Assembly (NCBI GenBank): GCA_945910005.1
Contig: OX246740.1
Coordinates: 59,780,646 to 59,844,645, forward strand
Origin: Isoperla grammatica
Lineage: Eukaryota > Arthropoda > Insecta > Plecoptera > Perlodidae
Length of the DNA: 64,000 bases
Direction of reading: 5' to 3'
Under the pieces are notes generated by a model, which searched no databases, was not told where the DNA came from, and was given only the letters and a program-made list of their open reading frames with translations. The translations under genes were made by a program, and so were the position numbers. Below, one piece after another: positions 48,222 through 60,390 of this stretch. Position 1 is the first letter of the stretch, and each line of letters begins with the position of its first letter.

Positions 48222-49809
48222 ACATAAGTAACACACTCCCTGTTGCATGACGGGTAATATCTCTGTGAGGGCTGTACTACTACCCTCGTCGGACACAGCA
48301 GAGGAAGAGAGAATTAGCCTCCACATGCATCAGCAATGGTTTTATTTCATCTGTATCATTTCCATATTCTGTGTGTATGTCCCCGTGCACCTCCCTCTGC
48401 TCCGCGCGGGTAACCGGAAGTAGCGAGTTGCGGCTTCCTTCCGGTCGTCGGCGCAGAATGGCCGCGTGCCGACGCCGACCCCGACGCTCGCTGGCGTCGC
48501 GTTACGTTGTTCAATATATCTCTTCTCTTCTCTTGCGGAGAACGCGGCTGTTTTGTTGTGCACACGTTTAGGACAACAATTATTTTCAAGGAAATAAATT
48601 AAATGCAAATTTGTATAATGTCCATTTTAGTTTTGGTGGCAGTAACAACGTTTCTAGTTTACATATGGGTGAGTTTATTTATTTAGTGCGAATAGAATGT
48701 GAATCAACCCCTATATCACTTCGTGTGCAGCATCCTTAACTAAACACTGATAACAAAACTAACCTAAAATAAGTCAAAATAAGCTAGTGCTACACCTTCA
48801 TATAAAGAAAAAACAGTAAAATACACAACAGTGTGAGTTAAACGCATACAATGTATTTCGTTACAGACCCTTAATTTGTGTTTCATTTCTAATTGTCACC
48901 TTGTCCATTCACGAACTAGGGTAACAGCAGATTTCTCTTTGTTTCTTTCTTTGGTATATAGTCAGTCCACATTCATACACTTCATTGTACGTATGTGTCG
49001 ATAGGGCTCTAGTAGGACTCAATCCCAGCATTAGTCTTATGACTGAGGAAATTGCCTCGGACAACCTTTGTCATGATTGTCAGTGTCCGGCAGCGACCTC
49101 CCGGAGAGTCTCGTGTTAGCGCCGTCGTACTGAGTGTACCAACATGATAGAAACCAAGTGTGGAGGTCTAGGCCGACGTCAAGTGGAGAACATGAAGGGT
49201 TGGGGTGATATATGCAAATCTCATCCCTTGCGTTGAGGGAACGAGGGATGAAATCACGTTTGGCTTCGGTTTGAGGTGAGAGGTGATAATAAACATGACA
49301 TATCGGGCAGGACTTGTTGGGCCAAGACACGTGAACTGTGCTGTACTTTACTGGGATGGGTAACATCTTGAGAATTACACACTATTGAAAAAGTTACTAA
49401 ACAACATTTAGTTTCGTAAGGTCTTGCCTAGCTAGACAGTGGATTAAAGAAGTTTAAAATATTTTAATGGTTACGCTTGTTATTTTAGAATCAATTAAAA
49501 GAAGGTATCATTAATTGATTTAAAAAAATTAAAAAATCACAATCGTAATGATTGTAATTTTGGAAATTTTGTTAAGCAGTTTTAAGATCTTATGAAAGTA
49601 AATGTTGGTTAGTAATTCCACTTTTGTAATACTATGTAGCTTCTATTTGTTGTGGCTACGGTGAGACTGGGGAGCTTCATAGTCACACGCTATGATCCTT
49701 CCAAGATGGCGTCTGTGGCGTCGCGACGCCCCTGAGCACGATCGCGTGGTGTCGGCCCATTAGCTCGAGCCCCGTCATTGCTCGCGGACAAGAGGCTTTG
49801 AGATCCGTG
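48222..49809. other. non-coding spacer with one CpG-rich segment
   Basis: The CpG-rich part (48400-48560) is listed as a promoter candidate. The remainder is AT-rich. A YY1-like AAGATGGCG lies near 49703 and opens a 9-codon frame only. Confidence 0.5.
48410..48470. promoter_or_regulatory. candidate TATA-less promoter: paired ETS sites and YY1 motif
   Basis: CCGGAAGT (48414-48421) and CCTTCCGG (48437-48444) are ETS-type sites in opposite orientation 15 bp apart; AGAATGGCCGC (48455-48465) resembles the YY1 initiator element. The segment is locally CpG-rich in an AT-rich region. This combination is common in housekeeping promoters. No convincing downstream coding exon was found, so the call is tentative. 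Confidence 0.3.
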
Positions 49810-50144
49810 CAGGCGCCATAGACACATGTTGTCTTTCAAGGCGCTTTATCTCAGGTCGGCTTGCAGGCGCCATACACACATGCTGTCTTTCAAAGCGCTT
49901 TAGCTCAGGCCGGCTTGCAGGCGCCATACACACATGTGTTGTCTTTCAATGCGCTTTAGCTCAGGCCGGCTTGCAGGTGCCATAAACACACATGTTGTCT
50001 TTCAATGCGCTTTAGCTCAGGCCGGCTTGCAGGCGCCATCCCATAGACACATGTTGTCTTTCAAAGCGCTCTATCTCAGGCCGGCTTGCAGGCGCCATAC
50101 ACACATGTGTTGTCTTTCAAGGCGCTTTATCTCAGGCCGGCTTA
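49810..50144 (+). repeat. 54-59-bp tandem repeat, 6 copies
   Basis: Units start CAGGCGCCATA and contain TGTTGTCTTTCAA, GCGCTTTA and CTCAGGCCGGCTTG. Starts at 49810, 49864, 49918, 49974, 50030 and 50089; length differences come from extra CA or CCAT. Confidence 0.93.
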
Positions 50145-53100
50145 GAGAAGTGGGCTTGCACCTCCGTATATACGGCTACAGCTCGCTCGATCATTGCGGG
50201 CCGAAGATTCAATGTAGCGGTTGTCAATGGATATTATAATATCAGCAGTATAGGCCCTACTGTTGATGTTTAGTTGCAGCGGTCCAATTTCAAATCGGTT
50301 TATGATAGGATGCTTTGGATCACTGACTTTGACATACGAATGAGGACTGAGGACTGTTATCGGATTCAAAAAACAGACGTGTCTCTCGGCGTGTAAAACT
50401 TTCAATTAATACACGAATAATGGTGAAATCGCAACTCAATGACAAACGTTTACAATTATTTGATTATATTATTACAAACATCCGTCAATTCTTCGTGTGT
50501 TTCAATATATGTTGCTGTTACAACAATAGTACAACAGCAACGAAGCCGTGCAAGGCAAGGCAAGTGTGCCGGTGGCGCCCAACATGGCGGGGAACATGGC
50601 GCCGCGGCGCAACGCACATCCGGCCAACACTGAGCGCTACTGTTGTCGCTAACCCGCCCGTGGACGCTGTTACATGAAGCGTGCCCCGGCCCAGAGGTGC
50701 TGCTACTCACTCTCTCGGTCTATTTCAGTTACATTTAGTGCACAGCCACATTTCCTAGTATTCTCAAACACAACTACCACGAGTACAATTGTTTGCGGAA
50801 ACATTTGGTAGATTTCGCAATGTTTTTTACTGAACTTGTAAGCTTAGGCTGTAGAATCTTGAAATATTGCAGATGTGACTGAATGTGATAGGTTTACTGT
50901 CTTAGGGAAGCGTTTTGGATTATTATTCTCATCATTCTTAGTACATTTTTAAGTCCTCTTTGAAGATTGTGTTAAAACTTATAGAACGTGCATTAGGTGT
51001 ATAACCAAAGTAGCGTTGGTCACATTCTGTATTTTCAATCCATCCACATTGTGCCCACAAATATAGATAATAATTGTATCATAACAATAGCAGAGGAATG
51101 AAATGAAAGCATTTCGTTGCAGCGGTATAAGAAATATGATGTTCTTTAAAACATCTAATAATGATGAGTGGTGGAATTAATGGCGATCCTGCAAATAGAA
51201 GGAAAGTGTTTATCTACAACATGTAAACAGTTTCAGTAAATACTGCAATGCGATGTTTTGACTCGGGCTAGAAAGAAATAGTATTTTCTCTTGACTTGCG
51301 TTAAAAGTTCAACGTAATTTCTTCTAAACAAGCGGCTTGTGGTCTGCTGTTTTGAAAAATTGTCTTTAGGAAAACATTTTTCAATTTATTTGATGGTGTG
51401 CAAGATTCTGTACACGTTGAGGTCAAATCGGAACCCTTGGCAATAACTTGGTACCAATACGGAATATGAACTGATGTAGCCAATGTTGTGTTAGACATGC
51501 AGCGAGTCAGAGTGTGTTATCGCAAGAAAGCCCCCCCCCTCCCCCTCCCACTTCACCCCCAACAAGAGGCAAGTATGAAACATTTGGTAGTTTTCTCGTC
51601 AGTTTCTCAATTAATAATTCATTTTTAATCGACCTCGTCACGATTGGTCTAAATCAGTTGAGCGACTGATTTCGACGGGGGTACGTTGCGTCCATAAATA
51701 ACTCGTGTCTGCAGCAGCAAACATCGGACCGCCTTTCGAAAGGCGTGCAGACTTTCTCGTGCGTGACGCAGGTCGGCCGACAGCTCGTCTCTTGTTGAAC
51801 AGTTCCTCCCGTGTCAACACGGGACTTGTTGACCAGCGTCGACGTGTTCACTGGGGGTCGTTATAACTAGCAGCCTTGATGGCTGACATACTGTACGCGC
51901 ATACCGCGTGTATATATGTTCTCTCCTGCTCGCTCCCTTGATTGACACAAGATGAGCCTGGATGTACAATCAGTAAAACTGGGTGCAAAGAGGTGCGCTA
52001 CCTTGATAACTAGCTCGTCTCTCAGTTATTTGCAATATTAGTTGCTAAAACCTGTGGCTTCAACTTCAGAGTGCTGCAAAGCTTCGAACAACCCCCTCCC
52101 CTCCTCCCCCCACTCCGCACATCCCTCTCTCCCTCAATCTAAGAAAAAGTTTATAATCTTAGAATTAATTTGACCCAATTTACAGAGTTATACCAACTTA
52201 GACTAACTCACTTTTAATAAAGTTTCCCTAAGAATATCAAGCAAGACACGACAAAGAAATCGAGAGACATTCTTATTCCACGAACACAGTTTATTCAGGA
52301 GGCCGCTTTGTCCAACCGATCCTGACAACGTTAAGGGTTGGGCAAGGTAACTTCATTCAACCTTCTACACAAGAGTTCGAATTTGGTACATAATTATACT
52401 TAATTGTCCTAATTTTCATGAAAGACTGGAGAACTTGTTACGGCTTGCGTAGTTATTATTTTCGTAAGAGATCTGCTATAGACATGTGCATTTTTTGTAC
52501 AAACCATATATATATATTTAATGGTTCCATAATTTAGATAAACATTTTCATATTTGTAATTGTGTTTATCTATATTCTGTGTCAATTGCAACAGCCTTGG
52601 GTTGCATAAACAATTACCCCTTCCAATGTCGTCAGTCCTGTTTGTTGTGAACCCAAGAGTGAGTGGGCCTCGTCACCCCTCCAACCAAAACCTCAACTAT
52701 TAACTCAAAAAGCGTTTGACGGAATTGCCCTAATGCTCACTCAACAATTAGTAACGTGGGTCTTAACTGCTTTGACTTCCTCTTGCTCGTGACCATAGAC
52801 CAAACACAATACACCAATTAATTAATATTATTTAATGCGGGCTGTACAATTAATGTAGATGGAATCTAGGGAATTACCATCACTTGCAGCTTCAGCTCTG
52901 TTGGCCGTAGACAATTACAGTAATTGTTGTTAAGTTGGTAGTGGTCGCGTCTCGACCAATCAGCTTTGAGATAAGCCAACAGACATTCCGTATACTCATA
53001 AGTCATAACAATCCAATCTTCCTGTGCGGTAATATAAGAATTCAGTACTCAGTATTTGTTTTTGTTGGTATAGTTGATTTACACGTTAATTACAATGGGA

Positions 53101-54203
53101 TGGTAGGTAGGCTATAGTAAATAATAATAAGATGTGAACATTACATAATTTTGATTTGTTGCGTTTTTTGGTATACGTATGTCAGATGACTTATATACGA
53201 ACCTGAGGAACCCACCCGTAAGTAAGGAAAACTACTAAGAGAACCTATTTCAAATTTCACCTCTGAATAATTTTATGCCAGAGAGGACAAAATTATAGGA
53301 AGAGATAATCGGCTGCCTGGAAACAGTCTTCAATTAATGATGAATGTATCTGTCCAGCACTAACCTGTTGACGATTCGATTTTCTGTCAAAAATACTTGG
53401 GGATTGATAATTTTCTCTAGTTTTTCCTTGGGCATTGTAAAAATATATTTTTTAATAATGAAATCAAAACAGTTTAATGATAATTTGCGCATCTCTACTT
53501 GTATGATGATATTGTATCATTTTGGGCTAAAAAACACCACTTGGTTTTGGGTAAACGGTTCGTTGGTTCTGGGTATCTCTAGACTATTTTTGTTCCTTGT
53601 ATAAAAGCAGCTTACCACAACATGGGACTCAAGAACATAACAGTGTTAGTCCATAATTTCATTACAAGCATTATATAGTAATAAGACGTATAAATTATGA
53701 ATTGTTATAATTCTTGAACAATTTTGAACATTTCTAACGCTTCCGCTTAAAAACCCTTTTTGGAGTATCGCAAAATTTCTGCAAACCGTTGCTTTGGACA
53801 TGAGCGTAGATGTTTCACGTGGAGTTTATTCAGAGTCGAATGAAAGTGATCGCTCGCCCGTCGAATTAACAATTTCTTACAAATGGCAAAAATGTTTTCT
53901 TTGTGATTTTCGAGGCGCCATTTTTTTCCTTTTTGTCTAGTCAATTAGACGCAAAAACAAAACGCACAGATGCATCTACGGAGGAGCGGGTTCGTGCGTC
54001 CTGTCTTGCAACTCGGCGCGGGTTTTTTTACAAAGCCAGGCCAAGCGCCAGGGGTGTCCAACTGCCGGCGCCAACGCGCTTGCGCGTCTCTCCGTCCAGG
54101 GGTAGACAAAGCTCGGCGTCTACTTCTCGTGGCATTTACGAATGTAATGATGTCAAGTTTTGAGGCTTCTTTGCAGTCACTAACGCTCCAATACATCCGG
54201 TAT
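50145..54203. other. non-coding spacer, no gene recognised
   Basis: Long AT-rich region. A GC-rich patch at 50540-50690 has two AACATGGCG words (50581 and 50593) and a 22-codon frame. A C-rich tract lies at 51531-51548 and another at 52090-52110. CCTTTTTGTCTAG near 53940 is a good acceptor-like sequence, but no donor-bounded exon follows. Confidence 0.45.
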
Positions 54204-54518
54204 ATACAGTGTGGGCCCCATAACGGAACCTTGGGGAACGCCGTTTGTTAACAGTTCTCCCATTCAGACAATACATCCTCCTCACTAATGATAACCCTTT
54301 GCTTATGTACAGTGTGGGCCCCATAATCGAACCTTGGGGAACGCCTCTATTTACTAACTCACTCATTCATTCATTCATTCATTCAAATAAATCATATATT
54401 ACCTACCTCTCCACTAATAACTACCCTTTGCTCATGTATATGAGTATTTCCACCGTTTATGTTCAGCTACCCTTATTCACTGAAATCTGTTGATTATGTC
54501 GAATGCTTTTGATTGGTC
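54204..54518 (-). pseudogene. degenerate non-LTR retrotransposon reverse transcriptase fragment
   Basis: On the minus strand DQSKAFDIIN (54489-54518) matches the RT block with the first catalytic aspartate (DxSKAFDxxN). Downstream are two copies of the next conserved block: GVPQGSIMGPTLY (54307-54345) and GVPQGSVMGPTLY (54204-54242), 103 bp apart, each preceded by related sequence (RRMYCLNGRT). The two blocks are in different frames, stops interrupt the stretch, and no YADD box follows, so it is dead. The family looks like the Jockey/CR1 group. An (ATTC)n run (54359-54384) lies inside. Confidence 0.75.
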
Positions 54519-54574
54519 GCAGAGTGGTATTGCTAATACAGGTTAGTCTCTTGTATCAGTATTGTATGTCTATG

Positions 54575-54650
54575 CCGATGTGTAGGTGGCAGAGTGGCAA
54601 CTGGTACATGACACGCAATAGGTTTGATTCATCCCCACAATCATTTCACA
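54575..54650 (+). mobile_element. tRNA-derived SINE head
   Basis: Box A TGGCAGAGTGG (54587-54597) matches the consensus TGGCNNAGTGG, and a B-box-like GGTTTGATTC (54621-54630) follows at tRNA spacing. It lies just outside the RT fragment. Confidence 0.5.
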
Positions 54651-57600
54651 TTAAGGTTTACTTATGATTTATTGTGTTTTAATTTTAAATATTGCTTGGA
54701 AGTGTTGACTCCTTTTGATGAAAACAGATATATATATAACGAAACAAAAACAAAAAGGTGTATTGCAATAAAACCACACTGTTAATCACTGTACAATTTA
54801 ATTTACAACCAAGCTCTCGCTGCTTTATTGTTTTATGGTTACCATTATTCTGCCACTAGGGGGGAAGTTCACAACAGCAACAGTTTTATGAGTTCTTTGG
54901 AAACGTATATGTCATCTACAATGTTTATATGTTGAAAAGCGCGGAAAAGTTTGAACGTTTGCAGCCAGTGAAACATGTGTTGGTGATGTTTTAGCGTCAC
55001 TGTACAACACGGTGTTTAGCTGGAGCTGCAACCTATGGGTAAAGTGTTATATATTGTCAGCGTTCCCTGTTGTCTTAGCTATAGAGGCTGCGGGTTTTAA
55101 ACTGATGGGAATATTTTTCCAAAAGTGGAAGAGTGAAATCTCAAATCTTATTCAAACTTATTCAGACGTAGTTTATTCTCTGTTTTAGTATGATATGGCC
55201 TGGGCAGTGAGCAGTGGGTTGGGGGGGGGGGGGTATGGGCAGTGGGGGCACTGTTGCTGTACAGATGTTATGATATAAATAAACTAAGTAAACAGAGAAT
55301 AAATAACAACAATATTCTTATTTTGCCATCGCGTGTATATAATTATTTATTATTTGCTCTTGGTTCTTCTTTTTTTTTACATATACAATATTATTATGAA
55401 TCAATTGCACATCAGTTATAATATAATTAAAATGATATAACGTAAAGCGGATTACAATTAATTCACTTGACATACAAAGTAAATCTTGAACTGAATAAGA
55501 TTCTTTTGTACTTGGAAGCCCTATCAAAACCAACCATATTTTCTTTTTTTAAACGTTGAGGTAAATGATTAGAAAATGTACTAGCAGCACAAGTTGAACC
55601 TTCTTTATTGTTGAGCTGGGCCCAGTTCGAGCCCCGTGGTGGCCCGGGCGTCGAACCCGCAGCTGGAGACCCCTGTAGCCGCGGTAACCCGACACTCGAC
55701 GTCGCATCTGCAGCAGCAGAACAAAACACGACCCGAAGATTGGCCTGAACGCGGTGAGGCCAATTACGTGGGGAGGGACCGGGGCCATTATTGTCGGGGT
55801 ATTGTTGCGGGGGCAGGATGCGGGCTGCATCCATGGGACAACATTTTCAAATTATGATGCTAAATTAATTCTTAAATTAATTTCTTAAATTATAATATTA
55901 ATAATTACCTTGACAATTTTCGATCTCCTACAGAAGTACAGAAGTACTGTACTCAGTTAACAGAGTATGGATAGAGAGGATTAATGTTGCAGTTTTGAAT
56001 TGAGGCGAGACAAATCTTAGCCTACGAGATGTACGTTGCAAGTCATAATTTTATAAAATGCTATTTCTAGACTTACATCAATAGTCTAACATCAAATTAT
56101 ATCGTTACACCACTTTCTTAGCTTATTCCATTGATGAAAAGATTCACATTTTATGCCAAATTGTGATTAAATTTTCTTCTGTAGACATGAAGATGGGTAT
56201 GACAAAATATATAAGGAAAAATTGTGTGATTAAAATACAAGAGTATTTATAAGAGTTTATATAATACTAAGTAATCTATAATAAGATTTATGAAAGAGTT
56301 GACAGTTGTTTGAAATAGTTCTAAATCATAAACCGAGTGCAGAGCTAGGGGCTAGTTCTGCACTAGCCCCTATAGGATAGGATGGGCTTTGCATGCACAG
56401 CATCCGCGCATACCTCAACGCAAATGACTTCTGTGCTTTATTGGTTGCATCACTGGCTACTGTGCAGCTCGCCTCTCCTATAAGGATAGCGACGCGATGC
56501 GATCTGGCTGCAGTAGCGCCGCATTTACATTAGTCACTTGATAAACAATGTAATGATTTGTTTTGGCCCAATTGGAGACGGCTGGAGGCCAAACAGCCTA
56601 ATTAGGAAACATGGCGCTAGGATTAAGTCCATATTTAGACAAGCAAAAATATACCTCTACGTTCGCGATTGTTTTTTGATACATTTTTACATTTTGGCCG
56701 TTGATTGTTATCGATAAGAAGTCTGCGTGATTGGTTAGTGGCTCTCACTATAAACTAGGCGCGTGACAGCTGATTGATGGCCGGCGAGCACAAATGACAC
56801 ACGAGTTTGATTGATGGCCGGTAGATGGTATTAGCATCGCACCCGCGGCCATCTTGCCAGCGCAGGAGGTCTGCAAGGCTTTGCATACGATTGACAGCCA
56901 ATGCGAGCGTGACACGAGTTTATATCGCAGAAACAACAAAAATGAGCCGAGTGTCGCGTTTAAATCACATCGTAAAAGGTATTGTAGTCTTACATTCGAT
57001 CAACTTGGCCACAAATGTAAATACAAGTTGAAAAATGGATATAGCTTATTGTAAGGTAATGAATTTACGTCCACGCTGCTTTAGACATGATAAAAGTATT
57101 TCGTAGGGTTGAAATGAATTGAACGACAGAATCTCATTAGAATATTGTGAGGTAATGAAGTAACCACGTCTACATTGTTTTGTAAGACTCAGTTCTATAA
57201 GGTGTGTATGTTTCCACCCTGGTGCCTTCACATATGGTGTATGGGGGTGGGGGAACATAGTAAACACATTTTTTTTTCAATTTTTGAATCGGAGCATTTA
57301 GGAAAAACTTCTTTGTGCATAACAAAAGTACATTTTGGAAGTCTACACGATAGTTTGTGTACCCTACTCTCATTAGCAATTAATGACTATGTTCTGGTAA
57401 ACAGTTTGTTTGCTTTGGTGGAAGATATGCGAGTTTTATTTCTTTGATTTTACCAACAACGGGGCAACTCATTTACCAAAATTATTGATTGCAGATATTC
57501 GATAAAATAGATGGTAAAATAAGAGTTATAGAAAGCAAGCTCGCCAAACAATTGCTTGAAGTTGTAGATATATTGAAAAAAGTAGGCCTACATCTACTGA

Positions 57601-58066
57601 CCTTTTGTTATTGAATGGATGGACACGTTTTATTGGGATGGACACGTTTAATTGTAAATCAAATTAATATAATTGATAATGATAGACATTGATTTCTAAA
57701 GCCTATTAACTCCACCTTCAGGCATACGAACAATGTATTCTCGTATGGGATATTGTTACATGTTACATTTTACACATCTGCCTACAGTATTTACATTGGT
57801 TCTTTGTAAATGCGTATAATTGCATTTATTGTCATTTGTTAATCAGTTCTGAATGATGATGGTGACTGATTATGGAAACCATAAACATTGCTATCCTCGA
57901 AGCTGTAGTAAGTCGATATTCGATATGAGTTGTGCTTGTGCTTATAAAGCGGACCCTCAAGAGTGTAGTAGAGAGCTTCCATCGCCGCAGTTAGTATCAG
58001 GTCGTGTAGCCTTTTCGGTGGGACGTTATCCTTCGTCCGACGCGACGGTCCTATGCCGGTCCGTCC
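54651..58066. other. AT-rich non-coding spacer
   Basis: Poly-G run 55221-55233; TAGGCCTA at 57583-57590; YY1-like GCGGCCATCTTGCC near 56847 and AACATGGCG near 56609. Short frames only. Confidence 0.5.
55636..55705 (-). mobile_element. tRNA-like segment (minus strand)
   Basis: The minus strand has CGGG-TTCGACG-CCCG, a four-base T-stem with B-box GGTTCGACGCC, within a GC-rich island (55620-55820). A-box weak. SINE relic likely. Confidence 0.35.
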
Positions 58067-59437
58067 GAGGAAGGAAGGGAATACCTCCGAAACACAAAAG
58101 ACAACCAGCATGTGAGCCTGTTTGTCGGCACGCTGTCTGACTGCGTCACGTCAAGCCATGTGCACACAGGGTTGCGGGGTCTGCCTGAGGAAGGGAGTGA
58201 GTACCTCCGAAAGACAGCCAGCTTGTTTGTCGGCGCGCTGTCTGACTGCGTCACGTCAAGCCATGTGCACACAGGGTGGCGGGGTCTGCCTGAGGAAGGG
58301 AGTGAGTACCTCCGAAAGACAGCCAGCTTGTTTGTCGGCGCGCTGTCTGACTGCGTCACGTCAAGCCATGTGCACACAGGGTGGCGGGGTCTGCCTGAGG
58401 AAGGGAGTGAGTACCTCCGAAAGACAGCCAGCCTGTTTGTCGGCGCGCTGTCTGACTGCGTCACGTCAAGCCATGTGCACACAGGGTGGCGGGATCTGCC
58501 TGAGGAAGGGAGTGAGTACCTCCGAAAGACAGCCAGCTTGTTTGTCGGCGCGCTGTCTGACGCGTCACGTCAAGCCATGTGCACACAGGGTGGCGGGGTC
58601 TGCCTGAGGAAGGGAGTGAGTACCTCCGAAAGACAGCCAGCTTGTTTGTCGGCGCTGTCTGACTGCGTCACGTCAAGCCATGTGCACACAGGGTGGCGGG
58701 GTCTGCCTGAGGAAGGGAGTGAGTACCTCCGAAAGACAGCCAGCCTGTTTGTCGGCGCGCTGTCTGACTGCGTCACGTCAAGCCATGTGCACACAGGGTG
58801 GCGGGGTCTGCCTGAGGAAGGGAGTGAGTACCTCCGAAAGACAGCCAGCTTGTTTGTCGGCGCGCTGTCTGACTGCGTCACGTCAAGCCCTGTGCACACA
58901 GGGTGGCGGGGTCTGCCTGAGGAAGGGTGTGAGTACCTCCGAAAGACAGCCAGCTTGTTTGTCGGCGCGCTGTCTGACTGCGTCACGTCAAGCCATGTGC
59001 ACACAGGGTGGCGGGGTCTGCCTGAGGAAGGGAGTGAGTACCTCCGAAAGACAGCCAGCTTGTTTGTCGGCGCGCTGTCTGACTGCGTCACGTCAAGCCA
59101 TGTGCACACAGGGTGGCGGGGTCTGCCTGAGGAAGGGAGTGAGTACCTCCGAAAGACAGCCAGCTTGTTTGTCGGCGCGCTGTCTGACTGCGTCACGTCA
59201 AGCCCTGTGCACACAGGGTGGCGGGGTCTGCCTGAGGAAGGGAGTGAGTACCTCCGAAAGACAGCCAGCTTGTTTGTCGGCGCGCTGTCTGACTGCGTCA
59301 CGTCAAGCCATGTGCACACAGGGTGGCGGGGTCTGCCTGAGGAAGGGAGTGAGTACCTCCGAAAGACAGCCAGCTTGTTTGTCGGCGCGCTGTCTGACTG
59401 CGTCACGTCAAGCCCTGTGCACACAGGGTGGCGGCAA
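58067..59437. repeat. 105-bp minisatellite (35 codons), about 13 copies
   Basis: Units contain GTACCTCCGAAAGACAGCC, TGTTTGTCGGCGCGCTGTC and GCGTCACGTCAAGCC. The left edge (58067-58130) is a diverged unit. Since 105 = 3 x 35, a plus frame of 464 codons and a minus frame of 308 codons run through, but the plus frame has no ATG (it opens at GTG) and two plus frames plus a minus frame are open together. One unit lacks one base (GACGCGTC for GACTGCGTC) and the next lacks two (GGCGCTG for GGCGCGCTG), which together restore the frame. Confidence 0.96.
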
Positions 59438-60390
59438 CACAGGCTCACAATTAGCTGTGTAAACACAGGTATGGCCGCGGCGGTTCCTCTGATCACACGT
59501 GATTGATTTCCTTGTTCTGATAGGCGTAAAGTCTTTTGATGTTTACAATTAAAAATTTACATTTTTCGATGTGTTTTTTGTGCCCGGCTGCCAATTCGAT
59601 GAGCACGATAAGAGTTATTGTGCTGGCGTGAGTGAGCCGGCTAGTGGGGGGGGGGGGCAGCTTGGCGTTCCCACACAATCCACGCACAAGTAGCGCAATA
59701 TGCGAGTACTGTCATCATCATAAGTCTTATTGAACAACTTCACGCATTTCTCTACGTTGTAGTATCAAATTCCTTATTGGAAGGCACGAACAGCTGACTT
59801 AGCACACAAATGGCGTCAGACATTGGCGAAGTGGCTCAAAGATGGAAGTAAGAATTGTTTGAGAAATGCATTTTACTACCTAAGATTACTTGTTGACATG
59901 ATATGAACCACGTTGGGACAGGTGGCAAACTTAAATGATGTTTGATCACATTCATTCACTTTGCATCGACCATCGAATACGCCATAGTGTAGCCTATGAG
60001 GGCATATTTAATAAGTTTGTTTACCTTTCTTCCTGACACTCACACACGGACCATACATTGTGTCCTGTAATATACTTCTCATCCCCCTTTCTTGTACGGT
60101 CTGTTCAGCAGTTGAATATCCTCTCAACCATCCTCTCATAGCTGTGGCGCATCTGCTGTTGTACGTCACACATCGCAGTCGGATGGAAGTGTTGGCTCGC
60201 TCGTCGTCGCGTAACACGGAAGCCGGTAGCGAGAGAGTGTGGACATGTATCTCCAAACAGCCTGGGAGAAGAGAACACAGCTCATTGTTGTATTGTTCCC
60301 GCCCACCTCGGTTCAGTTCAACGCAATTACCTGCCTTGATGTTCCTGCCTAACCCATCAGAAGACTGAGTGATGAGGACACTCGTCGGCC
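59438..60390. other. spacer between arrays
   Basis: Poly-G run 59646-59657. Includes the candidate first exon below. The right half (60140-60370) is GC-richer with no recognisable gene. Confidence 0.45.
59810..59847 (+). CDS. candidate first coding exon (12 codons), product unknown
   Basis: CACAAATGGCG gives an ATG with A at -3 and G at +4. The frame MASDIGEVAQRW runs 38 nt to a donor-like GGAA|GTAAGA (GT at 59848). Unspliced, the frame ends at once in TAA within the donor, as often seen at exon ends. The short length makes chance occurrence quite possible, and no following exon was recognised. Confidence 0.22.

Noticed and set aside
50584..50652. Small ORF starting at AACATGGCGGGG (22 codons), and similar ones at 56611 and 63246
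   Set aside because: The ATG coincides with a recurrent YY1-like word; the frames are short, unrelated to each other and without conserved features.
58112..59506. 464-codon plus-strand open frame made of 35-residue repeats, and a 308-codon frame on the opposite strand
   Set aside because: Both come from a 105-bp minisatellite. The plus frame starts at GTG with no ATG, several frames are open at once on both strands, and the diverged edge unit is not better conserved in codon positions. Kept only as a finding about compensating deletions.
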